Below are positions 11,816-24,361 of a DNA stretch of 64,000 bases, piece by piece (the stretch's first letter is position 1; each line of letters begins with the position of its first letter). Made by a program: the position numbers and the translations under genes. A model generated the notes under the pieces. The model made no database searches. It saw nothing but the letters and a program-made list of their open reading frames with translations, and had not been told where the DNA came from. Source of the stretch: Prosopocoilus inquinatus (Eukaryota; Arthropoda; Insecta; Coleoptera; Lucanidae); assembly GCA_036172665.1 (NCBI GenBank), contig CM069870.1:24836001-24900000 (forward strand), read 5' to 3'.

Positions 11816-12209
11816 AGGAATTTTTTAATGCATTAATGTTAGTGCTTGTTTTTTTACTATTCTAATAAGCTTCAAACAAGAAATATTGGGAAAAATGGCC
11901 ATTAATTTATTTAAAACTAAAAACAAAAGAGAGACGCAAAACTTTCGGATATAAATAACTAAATTACTTTTCACTTGACACTCTAATGGTAAGATTCATA
12001 TTAATTATTGCGTTTAGAGCTGTCGTTTAACGGTAAATTTCCAATTTTATAGAAAATGTCGCTTACGTCGGCGTCGTTTTGCATTGAACGAGCATACATC
12101 CGGATAGGTATGCTAAATGTTTATTGCGAATCGATTGGTTCTTTCAAAGAAATCAACCAGTCAGCAAGAAATATTTTGTGTATCCAGAACTAAGCTTAAG
12201 TGTGGACAT
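11816..12209. other. Unassigned AT-rich spacer
   Basis: No gene or repeat was recognised between the ribozyme repeat and the hAT element. Confidence 0.35.
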
Positions 12210-12217
12210 GCGATAAT

Positions 12218-13658
12218 CAAGGTTGGAAAGTTTAAAACAAACTGTTTAAAACATAGTGTTTAAAACATGTTTAAAACACCGAATTAAAAACATACCATCT
12301 GTTTTAAACAAAATGTTTTAAACATGTTTTTTTTTGATAATGTTTTAAATTCATTTTTTGTAATTTTAAGCTAATAAAGAACTCTTTTGATATAAGTGCT
12401 TTATTTTTAAGTTTTAAACATGTCTTTTTGTTAATGTTTTAAACTATTTTTTTAGTTTTAAGCCAAAAAAGACCACTTTTGATATATGTGTTTTATTTTT
12501 GCAAAGTAATACTGTGTAACCAGAAGTTAAATGTTTAGGGTCTGTATTTCACTGACAGATTAACTTTAAACTTTACTTTGTTCTCATATCACTGTAGCTC
12601 TGATTTGAACTGAATTTAAATTGCGTTAGATTGATTATAATCAATTCATTAATTATTACTGATCACTAGAATAATACTTATATTGTAAAATTTTAAAATA
12701 CCTTTTCAATATTTAACCTTTTATTATTACAGTAAGTTTTGAAACATACTGGGTCCTCCGCTTCCCTGTTCATACTATGGGCTACGGGATGAGTTATTAT
12801 GTAGCAAACAGGCTTGAATTTTTCAATGTTAATGTAATGTTTCGTCAAAAAGTGATCGCAGGATGTCGCTGTTTAAACTATTTATAACGTTATCGTTTCA
12901 TTTGTCTTCATTGAATTTCTACCGTGTGTCTCAAGGCTGTATATTCGCCCTTCTAGAATTTTAAGGTTTGATTAAAATTTGAAAACGATGAATTAAACAA
13001 AAATTTAATTTGAAATTTCAGACATATACCTACTGGACTTTTGGTTTCGCCGGAAGTATTATCAACTTTGTTATTTTAAATTGAACGTCCTACATGTTTT
13101 TACATATTTGAAACTTTTGTTTTCCAGTATAGAAAGCCACGAGTCATGTATTTTAGTTCTAATGCGATCAAGTAATTTGAAAAAAATACTTCTTTGGATT
13201 GTATTTCAGATTAGTTTTTATTGGGAATGTTTTTCTTAGTATGTTGATACCAAATACTTTATACTTTCTTTGAAAATCATTTAAAACACCGCGACCGTAG
13301 ATCCTAAATAAATCAAGCTCTGCCTTAAATGATTTAAATTATTATTAAAGTACATACATAAAAGGGTACATAATCTAACATTACAAACTTTTCATCTTTC
13401 TTTTAATTAGAAATCGAATTTTAATAAATTCTTCTTTTTACACAAATATCAAGTAATAATAATAATATTTATCTTTTTATGTAAGCTGTAAGGGCAATTT
13501 AAACATTTAAAAGTTGTTTTAAACAGCTGTTTTTTTTTTGTTTAAAACATGTTTAATTTAGGGTCAATTTTAAACATGTTTTAAACAAAAAAAATGTTTA
13601 AAACAAAAAAAATAGAAGTTTTGTTTTTTTTAAAAAAAACAGTTTTTTTCCAACTCTG
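12218..13658. mobile_element. Non-autonomous hAT element, 1441 bp
   Basis: The termini CAAGGTTGGAAA and TTTCCAACTCTG are imperfect inverted repeats. They are flanked by an exact 8-bp duplication, GCGATAAT, at 12210-12217 and 13659-13666, which is the hAT hallmark. Both subterminal regions are crowded with the palindromic motif GTTTAAAACA/TGTTTTAAAC (12232-12440 and 13495-13620), probably transposase-binding repeats. There is no open frame of transposase length, so it depends on a helper. A degraded ribozyme-repeat piece (12785-12890) is nested inside. Confidence 0.9.
12785..12890 (+). repeat. Nested ribozyme-repeat fragment
   Basis: GTTATTATGTAGCAAACAG, then CAATGTTAATGTAATGTTTC and GTCAAAAAGTGATCGCAGGA, match the body and fixed 3' end of the ribozyme repeat at perhaps 75-80% by eye. 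It lacks the hammerhead part. Confidence 0.65.
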
Positions 13659-13703
13659 GCGATAATATATAGAAACAGTTTCGATACTTTATCTCGCAAC
13701 AAT

Positions 13704-13819
13704 GGGCGCGTTCAGCGGATGCGTTGCTTACTCAGCAGTCGTTTGTGATTGGCTAATACCTTCATGTGAGCCAATCACAATCGATTGCTGAGTAAGCAAC
13801 TCAGCCGCTGAACGCGCCC
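13704..13819. mobile_element. 116-bp palindromic MITE
   Basis: Arms GGGCGCGTTCAGCGG...TTGCTTACTCAGCA and TGCTGAGTAAGCAAC...CCGCTGAACGCGCCC pair over almost the whole length. The loop lies around TAATACCTTCATG. AAT flanks both ends (13701-13703 and 13820-13822) and may be a 3-bp duplication. Confidence 0.8.
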
Positions 13820-13822
13820 AAT

Positions 13823-14226
13823 GTTTCGCGATTGTTGCGTGACTTTGTATCTAAGTATGTACTAGGCCTTAGATAAGCGAGATCCCCATAGTGGCACTCG
13901 AAAAACGGACGGCCTGTATAGACTTAAAAAATGTAAGGAGACTGGACCCCTTTTAATGATCCACGTCACATCCACATTTACATTTGCGTATTCGATTATG
14001 GAAATTTCCATTGTCTCCACTAAAATAAAAATAAATTCATTTCGAATTCATTTCATTTAATGCAAAAATTCAAACGCTTCGGTGTTAACTCGGCGCTCTA
14101 TTGTTTCTTAGGTCGATGAACATCACGTTTTAATAACGCCTGCAGACGAACAGCTTAGGAATCGTATTATGTAGAGACGATGATGGTCGGATGCAAATGA
14201 CATTGACTCAAATAAAAGTTTGTAAT
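13823..14226. other. Unassigned spacer
   Basis: No gene or repeat was recognised. Confidence 0.35.
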
Positions 14227-14454
14227 TTATTTAGGTTTTTTCAAGACCGTTTTGATTAGCGCGTCGCCGTCGTCGTCCAAAACTGCCCGACAACCTTCTC
14301 CTCGTTTCGATTTAAATTGAACTTCCGACTTCAATACGTACGAAGCCTTGCGGAGAGGAAGGACCACGTCAGTCATTTTGGTGGCTGTCTCTTTTCGGAT
14401 GGTCATTGATTTGATTATATTTGCGCAAAATATTTCGGACCTTGCCGCGATCAT
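14227..14454 (-). other. Open segment, possible host terminal exon
   Basis: This 75-codon minus-strand frame is more GC-rich than its surroundings. It contains KSKRGEGC and LDDDGDALIKTVLKK, and is followed directly by an AATAAA. I do not recognise the protein. There is no clear splice acceptor at its upstream edge, so it could be chance. It is a candidate only. Confidence 0.25.
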
Positions 14455-14611
14455 TATCCTCCATCCTGCTCCAACTCCTTTTTGCGTTCGTGAAATTCGT
14501 TACGGAGCAATTATAACGACCAATTTAATCGGTCAGGGTCATTAACAGTTACGAACGACGGTATGTTACCTTCATTTTGCAATTTGATAACTTCCGGATT
14601 TGGATATACAG

Positions 14612-14712
14612 GTGTCCCAAGGGCCATGTCTCGATAACTACAGCGCTTTTCCAGACCTTTTGTTTTAAACTTTGAATCAAAACAGTTGTGCTGGATATAC
14701 AGTGTGTCCCCG
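14612..14712. repeat. ACAGGTGTCCCAA terminal repeat fragment
   Basis: ACAGGTGTCCCAAGGGCCAT opens a block with a partner-like end, ATACAGTGTGTCCC, at 14697-14710. The same opening and a similar downstream stretch (TTTTAAACTTTGAA versus CTTTAAATTTTAGA) recur at 56642. It is probably a TIR element family. The overlapping minus-strand frames are incidental. Confidence 0.4.
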
Positions 14713-14759
14713 GATTTACTCCGCAATACGTATAATAGACCAAAAAAGTTTGAATTCAG

Positions 14760-15925
14760 ATTTCTTGTTTTGAACTTCGGGTCTGCTTAACGCAAAATAA
14801 CGGTGTGCTAAATTTGACGTTGAATTTCTTCAAGGAAACGGAATTAACACAAGAAGAAGCAACATCTGTATAGGTAAAGCTGATTTCCTTTTGAATTTAG
14901 GGAGATATCGCAAATTGCAACCTTCTAGAAAGAAAAATTGAATTACGGAAAATTACTATCTAATATAAATAATGTTTCGGTAAAGTCGTAAAATATTAAC
15001 GCCATCTACATATTTATTAACCAAAATACGAATAAAAAATGATTATTCAAATAATCACTCCGTTAAAAATCGAAGATACAATATGAATACCTTGGGAAGG
15101 ATTGCAACAAATTTTAGAAACAAAAGGGATCGCTTAAACTTAAACAACAAAAGATCAGTCAAAATAAGGAAAAAATGTAACCCTGAAAGAGACAAAGGCA
15201 AACTGAAAAGAAAAATCGAAAAAATATTGAAAATAAATTAGCGAAAACAAAAGACTTGCTAAAAATGAAAAAACAAACACAACATGTTCTTTGCGGAAGC
15301 AACAAACAAACAAATAAAAAATTAATAAAATTCAGAGACAAAAGACGATGGCATTAATTAAAAAGAAGAAAAACCCTAACCCTGAAAGAGACAAAGGTAA
15401 ATTGTTAAAAAAAACGAAAAAATTTAAAAATTGAATAAATTAGCGTAAACAAAAGACGATCGACGATCGCATTAATTAAAAGAAGAAGCAGAAAATTCCA
15501 AACCCAATCAAATTAAAAATCGAAGACAAAAATGAAGATATTGTAGGCGGGATTGCTTCGTCGAAAATTCAATTCAATTCAAATTCATCGAAACAGACGC
15601 TTTGAGTAGAGACTTCTCTTTCGATGAATTTTATTCAAAAATTTTAACTAGTAACTAATTTCGTGGATAATCCTTTGATTTTAAACTCTTATAAATGTTT
15701 ATATAGCATTTTTGGTTACTTGGGATTGCTTTTGGGATTCTCTTATTGATTGATGATGACGTCAGTATATGTGATTACGATTTCTAGTTACCGTAAACAT
15801 TACACTTAATTTTTAATTTTCATAATCTTATCATACTTTCGAAGTAAGAAAAAATGAATATAAAAGAAGGGGGTGTTTTCGTACCAAAAAAAAGGGCAAT
15901 TTGAGTTTGGAGAGTAGGTAAAATA
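14760..15925. repeat. Purine-rich degenerate repeat field
   Basis: From about 15120 to 15500, the phrases CCCTGAAAGAGACAAAGG..AAATTG and AAATTAGCGAAAACAAAAGAC recur about 210 bases apart, showing a diverged tandem unit. The motif AACAAAAGACGATCG links it to the fields near 7.5, 32 and 52 kb. No gene was found. Confidence 0.5.
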
Positions 15926-16802
15926 CCGGGTGCTTGTAAAATAAGTGCAGAAATTTAAACCTGTAATACATCACCGTAAATGGAACTTACATGTCCTTAA
16001 CAAAAGTTTTACACATTTCGAGAAAACCGCAATTGAAAATCGGGCAAGAAATAATCGTACGTCTATGTCTTTGAGGTGGGTCAAGAAAAGGAAATTTTAT
16101 TGAAACAAAAAACGGAAGTGCAATCGACCTTTGCCGAAGTCGAGAGACCAATAAAAGCGTTGTTTTCAACGTCGCATTAAGTTGAATTACAGTTGAGCGA
16201 AAGAATTTGCTTCGTTCTTTATAATTAAGATACACATTTCATTACTCCATATTACTATTGGGATCAACAGTTTAGTTTGTGAGGAGTGATTGAACGAGTT
16301 AAAGCTAATATGACTAATATCTACAGAGTATTATTACTTATTAAATCGCCGCTATTTACGAACGGCGAGAGAACAGCATTTCAGAGGAATGTATTCATAA
16401 TACCGTCGACAGTACTTGCGCTAATCCTGATATGCGCATGAACACAAGAATCACTTTTTCGCCGAGCTCGTTTGTGTGGTGCTAATGATGGACGCCACGT
16501 CGTAAAATTGTTATAAACATTTCTAAATGTCTAATAGTGAACATTTGTTTGAATGTGATCCTCCACACAGACGATATTCGGTGAGTGTGTTTTGCGGATT
16601 AGTCATTCTCGCGATGTTTACTGTCTACGATCAGAAAAGCAAGTTCCGTAAGTTTTTTCTTTGTTATTTCATGAGCGCCGAATAAGGGACGGATAAAGGA
16701 ATTTTCCTTTCGTTATACGAATTTTTCTTGTATTTTCTTTTCGTGTTTGTGCTTTCGGTGTACTGTGGTTAAAAATGTTACACTTATTGTGCAAACACCC
16801 TG
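15926..16802. mobile_element. TIR element family A, copy 3 (complete, 877 bp)
   Basis: This is the best-preserved copy. The 5' end CCGGGTGCTTGTAAAATAAG and the complement of the 3' end TTATTGTGCAAACACCCTG are inverted repeats. TA lies at 15924-15925 and 16803-16804, as for Tc1/mariner-type insertion. The interior has no intact transposase. Confidence 0.8.
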
Positions 16803-17683
16803 TATATTTTGCCATGTGGCAGCGCTGCGTCAAACAACGGACTAATCCAGCTTAATTCATCATATTTAGTAAATTTTACAACATAATAATTAAAGAGCAG
16901 TATTTAAAATAATAATAATAATAATAAAAGTAAAATTCCAAAACGAGTACTTAAGTAGTTGAAGATATTTAAGTTTGGCAGAAATGTGCATTTTCTGTTG
17001 ATGCAGTGGTGCCACGGAAAATAAACAAATAGGATGAAATAGAATCCGTAAGTACTTTACATTCTGTGTGCTGCTACAAAAGCAACCGATCTTTTAATAA
17101 ATAAACAAAAAAAAGATGAAGCACATGTTTAAAAATATGCTGATTACTGCGCGGTATGTAAGTAAGTAAGCCAATGACCTTACGCCGTCTGACATTGAAA
17201 ACATTATCAAATAAGCCTTTTCAAGAAGTAAATATTTGCCACGGAATTATTTTTATCACTGTGTTACTAGGTAAAGCAAACATGACATAAGTCTTCTCGG
17301 ATTACTAAACCTTGCATTTTAGTTTCTTTTTCGATGATCTCGGATAGTCAGCCTAACGTAACGACAGTGAAAACGGAAACCGTTTTGCTCTTTAGATAAA
17401 GTTCTAACTAAAAAGTATGGCAGATACTATTCCGCTTATACAGGGAGTAACTGAACTTAAGTCATACATGTGACACTCTTAGAAGGGAATTTGAAAATTC
17501 TTCAAACTTGATCTAATTCATATCGCAGATATGGCAAATACAATTAAGGTAGGTCAGATACAAATCATTTTAAGTTCAGGATTAAACCTAATTGAACATC
17601 GTTTTGTAATTTTGCGTTTCTCATTCTTTTTTTAGTCAAGATATTAAAATCTGTTTATTGCACAATGAGGCGTTATTATTAGA
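16803..17683. other. Unassigned AT-rich DNA
   Basis: It contains a short (AAT)n tract near 16908-16925. No gene was recognised. Confidence 0.35.
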
Positions 17684-18260
17684 GTAAAGTCGGCATATAT
17701 GGAATACCCATTCTTTGGGCCGTTATAAATTCTGAACTAAGATACTAAATACTCAGATATTTTAATTAAAAATACTTTATATTGTTTTCCAGCGGCTGCA
17801 TATAATAAATTTAAGAAATACATATTTTTTGAGAAAATTCTGCAACAAATTAAAAAACTGCATTTTCATGATATGTTTTAAAATGGCGGGTAATATGGAA
17901 TAGTCAGTTTGGGTGATATGAAATAAGGGAAAATATGCAACACTTTGAATTAATAAGGTGAAATATCAACTGTTGTACTAATCTACACTATAACAAACTA
18001 ACTGTGGTGTAAAGAACACTTTTATTTTAAAAAATACGCCAAAATACAATTTTCTGGTACCGCGCGAAAACTTCCAGAACGATAAATTCACAAAATCATG
18101 TACTGTAAAGTTATGCAATCTTACTGGCTAAGAACCTCTGTAGTAGTGACCTACAATACCGAAACTCATGTTAATGCAAGAGTCGTTTAACAGGTGGCGC
18201 TTCTTATTTCAAAAATACCGGGTATTCCATATTGGCCGGTCTATTCCATTCCGACTTTAC
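17684..18260. mobile_element. ~577-bp TIR element
   Basis: GTAAAGTCGG at the left and CCGACTTTAC at the right are perfect inverted ends. ATATGGAATACCCA and GGGTATTCCATAT extend them after a short insertion on the right. There is no coding capacity. The target duplication is unclear. Confidence 0.6.
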
Positions 18261-18740
18261 ACTACTTTTAATTTTATTGAATGGAGTGATCAGAATCAGT
18301 AATTCGCATTATCTGTCGAGCAGCTTCCAGAGGGATTTCGAAAATGTGATCCGCTCAGCTCTGGTCCTGAAACATTGCCAATAAAAGAAACACCCATAAA
18401 AGCAGAACCGAGTTTGAGAATTAACATAGTTTTATGTATAGTTATAATAATTATAACTATACATTATAATAATTGTAAACGCACTTTAAAACGTACGTTT
18501 TTTGGTTAATTCATTCGTCTTTGCCAAAGCTTAGTTTTGTATTTCTTGCTTCTAAAGCATTTCATCTCCACAGATTACAGTTTCTTTCCATTGGCCAACG
18601 TTCTCGCCTTTTTCATTGATTTACTTCTACAATTGACTGTTCAAATCTTCAACAAACTCAGAAATCATTGCAATTCCTTTCCTTATAACCTCTCAAATTG
18701 TTTGCCTCCAATTTGGAAAGATATTCAAATAAATAAATTA
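18261..18740. other. Unassigned spacer with short AT palindrome
   Basis: 18433-18462 is a palindrome built from TATAGTTATAATAATTATAACTATA. No gene was seen. Confidence 0.35.
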
Positions 18741-18910
18741 ACAAAATTTTGTTGCAAATAGTTTTTGATTGCAGTGAAACCTTCGAGCAGCCTCTGCACA
18801 GCTGTTTTCAAGCTCCACTGCAAGTTCCACTGCAAACCAAAACGATTCGACCAAGGATCGCAAATGAAATAGAACAGCGGCATCCTACGATAGCTCTTTG
18901 ACAGCAAGCA
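18741..18910 (-). repeat. Hammerhead repeat, copy 4 (core lost)
   Basis: It keeps the flanks (TTGTTGCAAATAGTTTTTGA, GCAGTGAAACCTTCGAGCAGCCTCTG, CACTGCAAACCAAAACGA), but the catalytic region between them is deleted or scrambled (CAAGCTCCACTGCAAGTT). It is a decayed copy. Confidence 0.7.
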
Positions 18911-19612
18911 ATAAATTTATCTTCGTAATTATGTCTTCTTTTTTTTATAAATCTACTTACCCTAAAGAATGTCGAATGCGCTTCATTTTCTCTAAATTGT
19001 GTGCAAATTCTTTCATTTTTACTGTCCTTGTCCTCTCTTTATATTTTCCTTTTTTTGTTGTCAAAAGGGCCTTAACTTTATTCGAATGCGTCCATCCTTT
19101 TTTGTTTCTAGTAAATTCCTCCATGGATTTAATTTGCGATTGCTCAAATCTTCTCTTCGTGTTCACCTGTTCGCTTTTTCTTATTCTCCTCTCATGATTA
19201 TTTCAATATAAGTATGAATTCGAATTTCATCTATTTCTTCTTAATAAGTTCTTTTTCTGTTCTGATGGCCACGTTCTCCTTTCTTCCTTCCTTTAACACC
19301 CTCCTCGCGTCTTTGCAATATGTTTTCTTCTAATCTGATGGCCACGTTCTTCTGCTTCTCATTTCTCTCGTGATTGCATTTATTGTTTACCCACGTTTCC
19401 CTATAGGATTCCATCTCTGTGTTTTAGCATCCTTAAATTATACATAGTTTTTCAATTGTTTCAATTGTTGCTGTGGACGAAAATACTTTTGAAAGAACTA
19501 TTGAAAAAAGAAGGGAAGGAAGATAAAAAAGATGTCGAAGAAGACTTTTAAAATGGATCGAAACGAGTGGAAGAATGAAAGAATGTTTAACTTAAAGGCT
19601 TCCGCGGCCGTC
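18911..19612. other. Unassigned DNA
   Basis: A pair of similar phrases, TTCTGATGGCCACGTTCTCCTT near 19259 and ATCTGATGGCCACGTTCTTCTG near 19336, hints at an old tandem repeat of about 77 bases. No gene was found. Confidence 0.35.
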
Positions 19613-19830
19613 GTCCTTGGTTGAATTCCTGGCTTCCGGTTGGAACCGCGCCTCTCAGATTTCTTCTACTGCAGACGTTTCGTTCTTCATTGCAAGAAGC
19701 AGTAGCAGTACCACCACCACCGCCACCAGCATCCCTGAGGAAGTTCTTCTGCAATGAAGAACGAAAGGTCGGCAGTAGAAGAAATCTGAAAGAAGCGGTA
19801 CCAACCGAAAGCCAGGAATTCAACCACGGA
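19613..19830. repeat. GC-rich long hairpin
   Basis: The left arm (CTTGGTTGAATTCCTGGCTT, CAGATTTCTTCTACTGC, CGTTCTTCATTGCAAGAA) is mirrored on the right (TTCTTCTGCAATGAAGAACG, GCAGTAGAAGAAATCTGA, AAGCCAGGAATTCAACCACGG). Arms are about 85 bases, and the apex carries (CCA)n/CCACCGCCACC. It is probably a foldback or head-to-head fusion of one repeat. The overlapping frames on both strands are artefacts of the palindrome. Confidence 0.7.
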
Positions 19831-20546
19831 AGAATGTTGAGAAAAAATCCCAACCCAACCTAGATTATTTTTTTTTTCAATTGTTTTTAGTAGACGAGAA
19901 TAGTGAAAGGATCCATCGAAAAGTGCAAAGGAAAGAAGACAAAATATATAAAGATTATGATTATGAAGATCTTAAAAATTGAAATTGAGGAACCAAAAGA
20001 GAATTATCCAAAGAAGAAATGAATATGAAAGATATTATCGAAAAATCATAAATTGGGATTGGCCATTTCGCTAATCCCCAGACAGATAAATGGACCTGTC
20101 AGAAATTCTAACGAAAAGCAACTCACGTTTACTAGAAAAATGTTTTAAATGAAAACCGACAGAGGAGAATAGGAAATGAGTACAAGAATACTGGAAAATG
20201 ACTATAAAGGGAACTCCAAATTTAAACGTAGAGGTGAAAAATGGGAGGAAACAGTAGAGATAACTATGAACCAGATCTAAAAATTTTAATTTAAAGGTGG
20301 AAGCTTCTATTGCTGGATGAAAGAAGACCGCCTTTAAGGTAGTGAGTGTCGATTGAACAAAAGAAGAATGCTGTATCAGGTATCTTCTACCCAATATCTT
20401 CAGATTTTTTTTTGCGTTTCATTTAATAACGATGAATTTTATTTTTTTTATAGTTCTTATTCTCAACAGAATTTTTGTTTGTTTTGACTCTTTTCAATTT
20501 CTGGCAATGATTTTTATCACTGTTCTTTTATTGAAATAGACACATA
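19831..20546. other. Unassigned AT-rich DNA
   Basis: No convincing gene. The 107-codon minus-strand frame at 20071-20394 is phenylalanine- and leucine-rich, as expected from A/T-rich noncoding sequence. Confidence 0.35.
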
Positions 20547-20547
20547 C

Positions 20548-20600
<53 letters not shown>
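20547..20600. repeat. (ATT)n microsatellite
   Basis: About eighteen uninterrupted ATT/TAT units. Confidence 0.95.
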
Positions 20601-20601
<1 letters not shown>

Positions 20602-22956
20602 TTTTCTTGTAATCCCATTAACTTTTTTTATCGCATGCTTTTCTTGTCTTACCCATGACTTTGCTTTCATTTTGATGTTTCCATCTCTTTCTTTCCTCCC
20701 TGAGACAGTTTTTTGTTGCTTGCTCTTCTTCTTCTTCTTCTGTTTGCTTCATCTTGATTTACTCTTCCATTGGACGGCTTCTTTCGTGAGGCTTTCCTTT
20801 AAGGCCGCTTTTCGTTTCTCTTTCGCTATTCATCTCTTGTCCTTCTCGACTTAAAAAAAATTGTCTGCAGTATGATAACATGTGCAAATATAAATTAACC
20901 ACATCTTGCAGAAAAAAAAAACTTAAGGTAAAGCAAAAAAAAAAAAAATTATGGGAAAGCCAGCAAAATAGGCTAAGATGAAGAAGAGATGGAAACAACA
21001 CAGTCGACTGTGAAGGGGACCTAAAATTTGAATTTCAAAATTGAAATGTGTTAACAGGGACTCAACATTTTCTTCTCTATAAATCCAAACACTGTAGTAT
21101 TTATTGAGTTGGACTGTGTAGTTATTTCCACAGGGTACACACGTACACGTACGTATACAAGATTCGTCTCAACAGTTTGATTGGAATGAATTGTGCTCTA
21201 TGTGTCTCTTGATGTGTTTTTCGAACCCCTCTTGCCAACGGATCGTAGGATTCGTGAAACCTGAAGGTGTGTGTACGATCTTTACGCGTGCGTACGAGTT
21301 TCACTTTTTGTATTGTCCTTTTTGGAGGGCACTTGAAAGATGACACGGTTGGGGTGCGTTCGAAAATGAAAAGTGTAGGGTAGAGCGTTACCTCGAGGGT
21401 AATGACGGCTGATTTGCCCAGAGCGTTGCGAGTGCGTGGTAAAATTCTGAACGATTAGAGACGTTCTCCGAGTGGTGCAATTTTTTTTTGTTTACTTTTG
21501 TTACTATTACTACATGAATTTGAGTATTGCAGATACTGACATCGTTTAATATTTAAATCTTATTGAAATCAACCCTTGTTCCATATTTAATTTTGTTGGT
21601 TCCAAAAACAAATCCGTTAAAAAAATTAATTACATTCAGTAGGGAGAATAAATTTATTTTATTTTATAAGGTATTCAATTTGTCTCGCCTCACATCAGTA
21701 AGGCACCTATGATTTTACATATTGCGCATATCGGGCAAAATTCACCTCGCTCTTGACCGGGGAGTTGGGAGCGCACATCCAGCGCTACACCCTTGCGATT
21801 TTAGAACGCTTTAAGGGCGAGGTGCGCCTAGTTTGAAATTGAATTTATGAACTGTTTTAGCGCACCCCGTTATAACTCTCACCCGTTCGGGCGTCATTTA
21901 TGAACGCACCCTTGTGCCCAAGCGTGCTTTAGGCCATTTCGCGTCATAAAATCCTTAAATTCTTGCTCAGTGAATTGAACTCACTCCATTATCAGGGACA
22001 ATAATCTCTTATTCGACGATTTTTTCATTATTGTTTTTATTTATTAATAGCAACGCGAATTCCTCTCAAAGCTTACTTTATAATATAATAAATTAATTAC
22101 AGACATAACACTTTTTAGGTTATGTAAATTTCTGACAAATTAATTATCCTAATTAACGAAAATATTTCCACGTTCGTTTAAAAATAGCGCGCGTTTTCAA
22201 AAACCGTTAATTAATCGTAACTGTCATATTTACCTGCGGAACGCATCAGACTCGCCCGAAATAGATTCTCCTCCGAAATTCTATTTTAATATACCCTTAC
22301 AGAATCACGTGTTTTTTTCTTCTCTCCTGTAGTCTGAAAACGTGCCAACAAAAAAAAAAGTACGTGTCGATACCGGGCCGTTGTTAATAAATATTTAGAT
22401 GCACCAGCGTTTCGATGAAAAACCTCCAGCTATGCGGCGTTTTTTTAATCGCGTATACACAACCTATATTTGAAATTTGGCCTTCTGTAGGTCAAGTTAT
22501 TTTTAACGTGTATTTTCAACAACTGGCCCGCTGACGTATAATACGCCGAGCATTCTTTTTTTTTACTCGGATTAATTTGCATTGCAAAAACAAACATTAC
22601 ATTCGATGGGAGTTGTTATTGTTGCATAACAGATTTTAAATTCCAGGTATCGAGTACTACAAAAAGAAAACGCTACGGCAACAATTCTAGGTTAGGTGGC
22701 AAGTTTGCGCGCTGTTTTTCCGTCGTCTTTTGCCTTTTTTTGATCTTCACCAAACGTAACGTATTATTTTGATAATTATGTTATGTATTTAATACATGTT
22801 TGTGTGTAACGCAGGTATATTGCCACTTGTACGCACATTTAATTTAATGCCTTCTGGAATAAATTAAACTGCGTTATATTTAAATATGATAGAGTACCGG
22901 TACACATTTTGTGAAGATTAATATTGACTGTTATTGAAGTTTATTTAAGAGATTAA
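20601..22956. other. Unassigned DNA
   Basis: It is mixed pyrimidine-rich and AT-rich sequence. Around 21735-21950 several GCGCACC/GGTGCGC-type words occur and the local GC rises, but no gene or element end could be fixed. Confidence 0.35.
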
Positions 22957-23070
22957 TGGCCAGTTGTACCAAGCACTTAAGCCGAGCTTAAATTCAAGTG
23001 CCGCTTATAATTTGACATTTGAGCGGTGCTTAAAGTTAAGCTGCCCTCAAGTGTTCGGTGCAACTGGCCA
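22957..23070. mobile_element. 114-bp MITE, family TGGCCAGTTG (copy 1)
   Basis: The ends TGGCCAGTTGTACCAAGCAC and GTGTTCGGTGCAACTGGCCA pair, and the arms continue through CTTAAGCCGAGCTTAA. It is flanked by TAA at 22954-22956 and 23071-23073. A TWA duplication suggests a PIF/Harbinger-type MITE. A second copy lies at 27317. Confidence 0.8.
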
Positions 23071-23845
23071 TAAGACATTTATTTTCAACGCCGCGTACGT
23101 AACGAGTGTTCATTAAAAAAAAAACGGTCAAGTAGGCTGTAGTAGGCTTTTGTTGTCGGGAACGCATGTCGTGATTAACATCATTTCAATTTTAACTCTT
23201 ACAAGTTGCTGGTTAACCTAACCAACAAAACTCGAAAGCTACGCCTGCAAATTTTTTATACTTAATATAAATATTCGGTAATAAACGTTTATTAGACGGT
23301 CTTGAAATGTCTTTTTTGAGTTAAAGTGAGGTTAGAAATGCAGGTGACGCTTCACGCTAGTCGTATGAAGAACACTACGCCAGACGTTCAGAATAAATTC
23401 ATGGCTGTCTAGACCGTTTTTTTTAATTGAACACTCTTATGATTTGTTAGAGTCAGGCCTACTGTGCAGTTGTCTTTTGTATTGTCGCAGTGTTTATCTT
23501 TTGTTTTAATATACGTTTTAAATACGATCTGTGGTTTTGTTATGATGAACAACTATTTTGAATGCAAGAATGGATTATACTCCCGAAATTTTGGCGCACG
23601 CTACGGTCCTTGGAAGACAATTCCGCAGTAGCGTAGAAATCAGCCAGGGTCACTCCTCCTGGCGCCCTTGACCTTTAACCTCGCCCTTTTCCTTCTGAGA
23701 ACTAGCTCGGGACAGCTGACTGCCTTCTTCAGCGCTAACTTGCTATCGTGTTTCGTTAATTATTCGAGAGATGAAATAAATTCATTCAGATGGCAGCAAC
23801 GTGCAGCTTAGTACCACACAGTACATTTAACACCTGAACGCGAAG
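23071..23845. other. Unassigned DNA
   Basis: No gene was identified. The stretch near 23595-23720 is more GC-rich than the surroundings. Confidence 0.35.
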
Positions 23846-23854
23846 CTATGTTTT

Positions 23855-24355
23855 GTTACAGTTTGGAAAACCGCTTTTCAGGAAACATCCTACATGTCGA
23901 GTTTTGCAGCACATCAGTCGTAATGATGGGTCGGCGACTTGTATCAGTGGGAACGTTTCATGCCGTGCCTTTCGCGTGTGCTTGTATTGCGATAAAAATA
24001 ATAAGGTTTTTTTGTCATCGTCAACAATGGAAAACACTTGAAAGAAAATACGAAAAAACAACAACAGAAAGCGTTGGTCAATTCCGCGACGAATTAGGAA
24101 ACACAAGAACAGAACACAATAAATCATTGATTATATCTTCCTGATAATCCGGATCGTCTTTTGTTTAGATGTTCTCCTTCAACAACTGTTACTGTTTGGA
24201 AAACCGCTTCTCAGGAAACGCCCTGTATATTGAGTTTTAAATCGCATGGCGCGTTTGTTAGGAAATTGAGTTTTAAAATCGCATTTATCCTTGATGGCGC
24301 AGCGTTTTATGCTGTGCCTTTCGCGTCTGCTTGTATTGCAATAAAAAGTAATCAG
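23855..24355. repeat. Diverged direct repeat pair
   Basis: The block at 23860-24005 (GTTTGGAAAACCGCTT, CAGGAAACATCCT, GTGCCTTTCGCGTGTGCTTG, TATTGCGATAAAAATAAT) recurs at 24190-24355 with an internal change (GCCCTGTATATTGAGTTTTA). This is a dispersed-element fragment in two copies. The frames drawn through it on both strands are not genes. Confidence 0.6.
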
Positions 24356-24361
24356 TTTTAC

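Noticed and set aside
19587..19863. Two overlapping 80-88-codon frames with Gly/Pro runs
   Set aside because: They are mirror images produced by a long inverted repeat.
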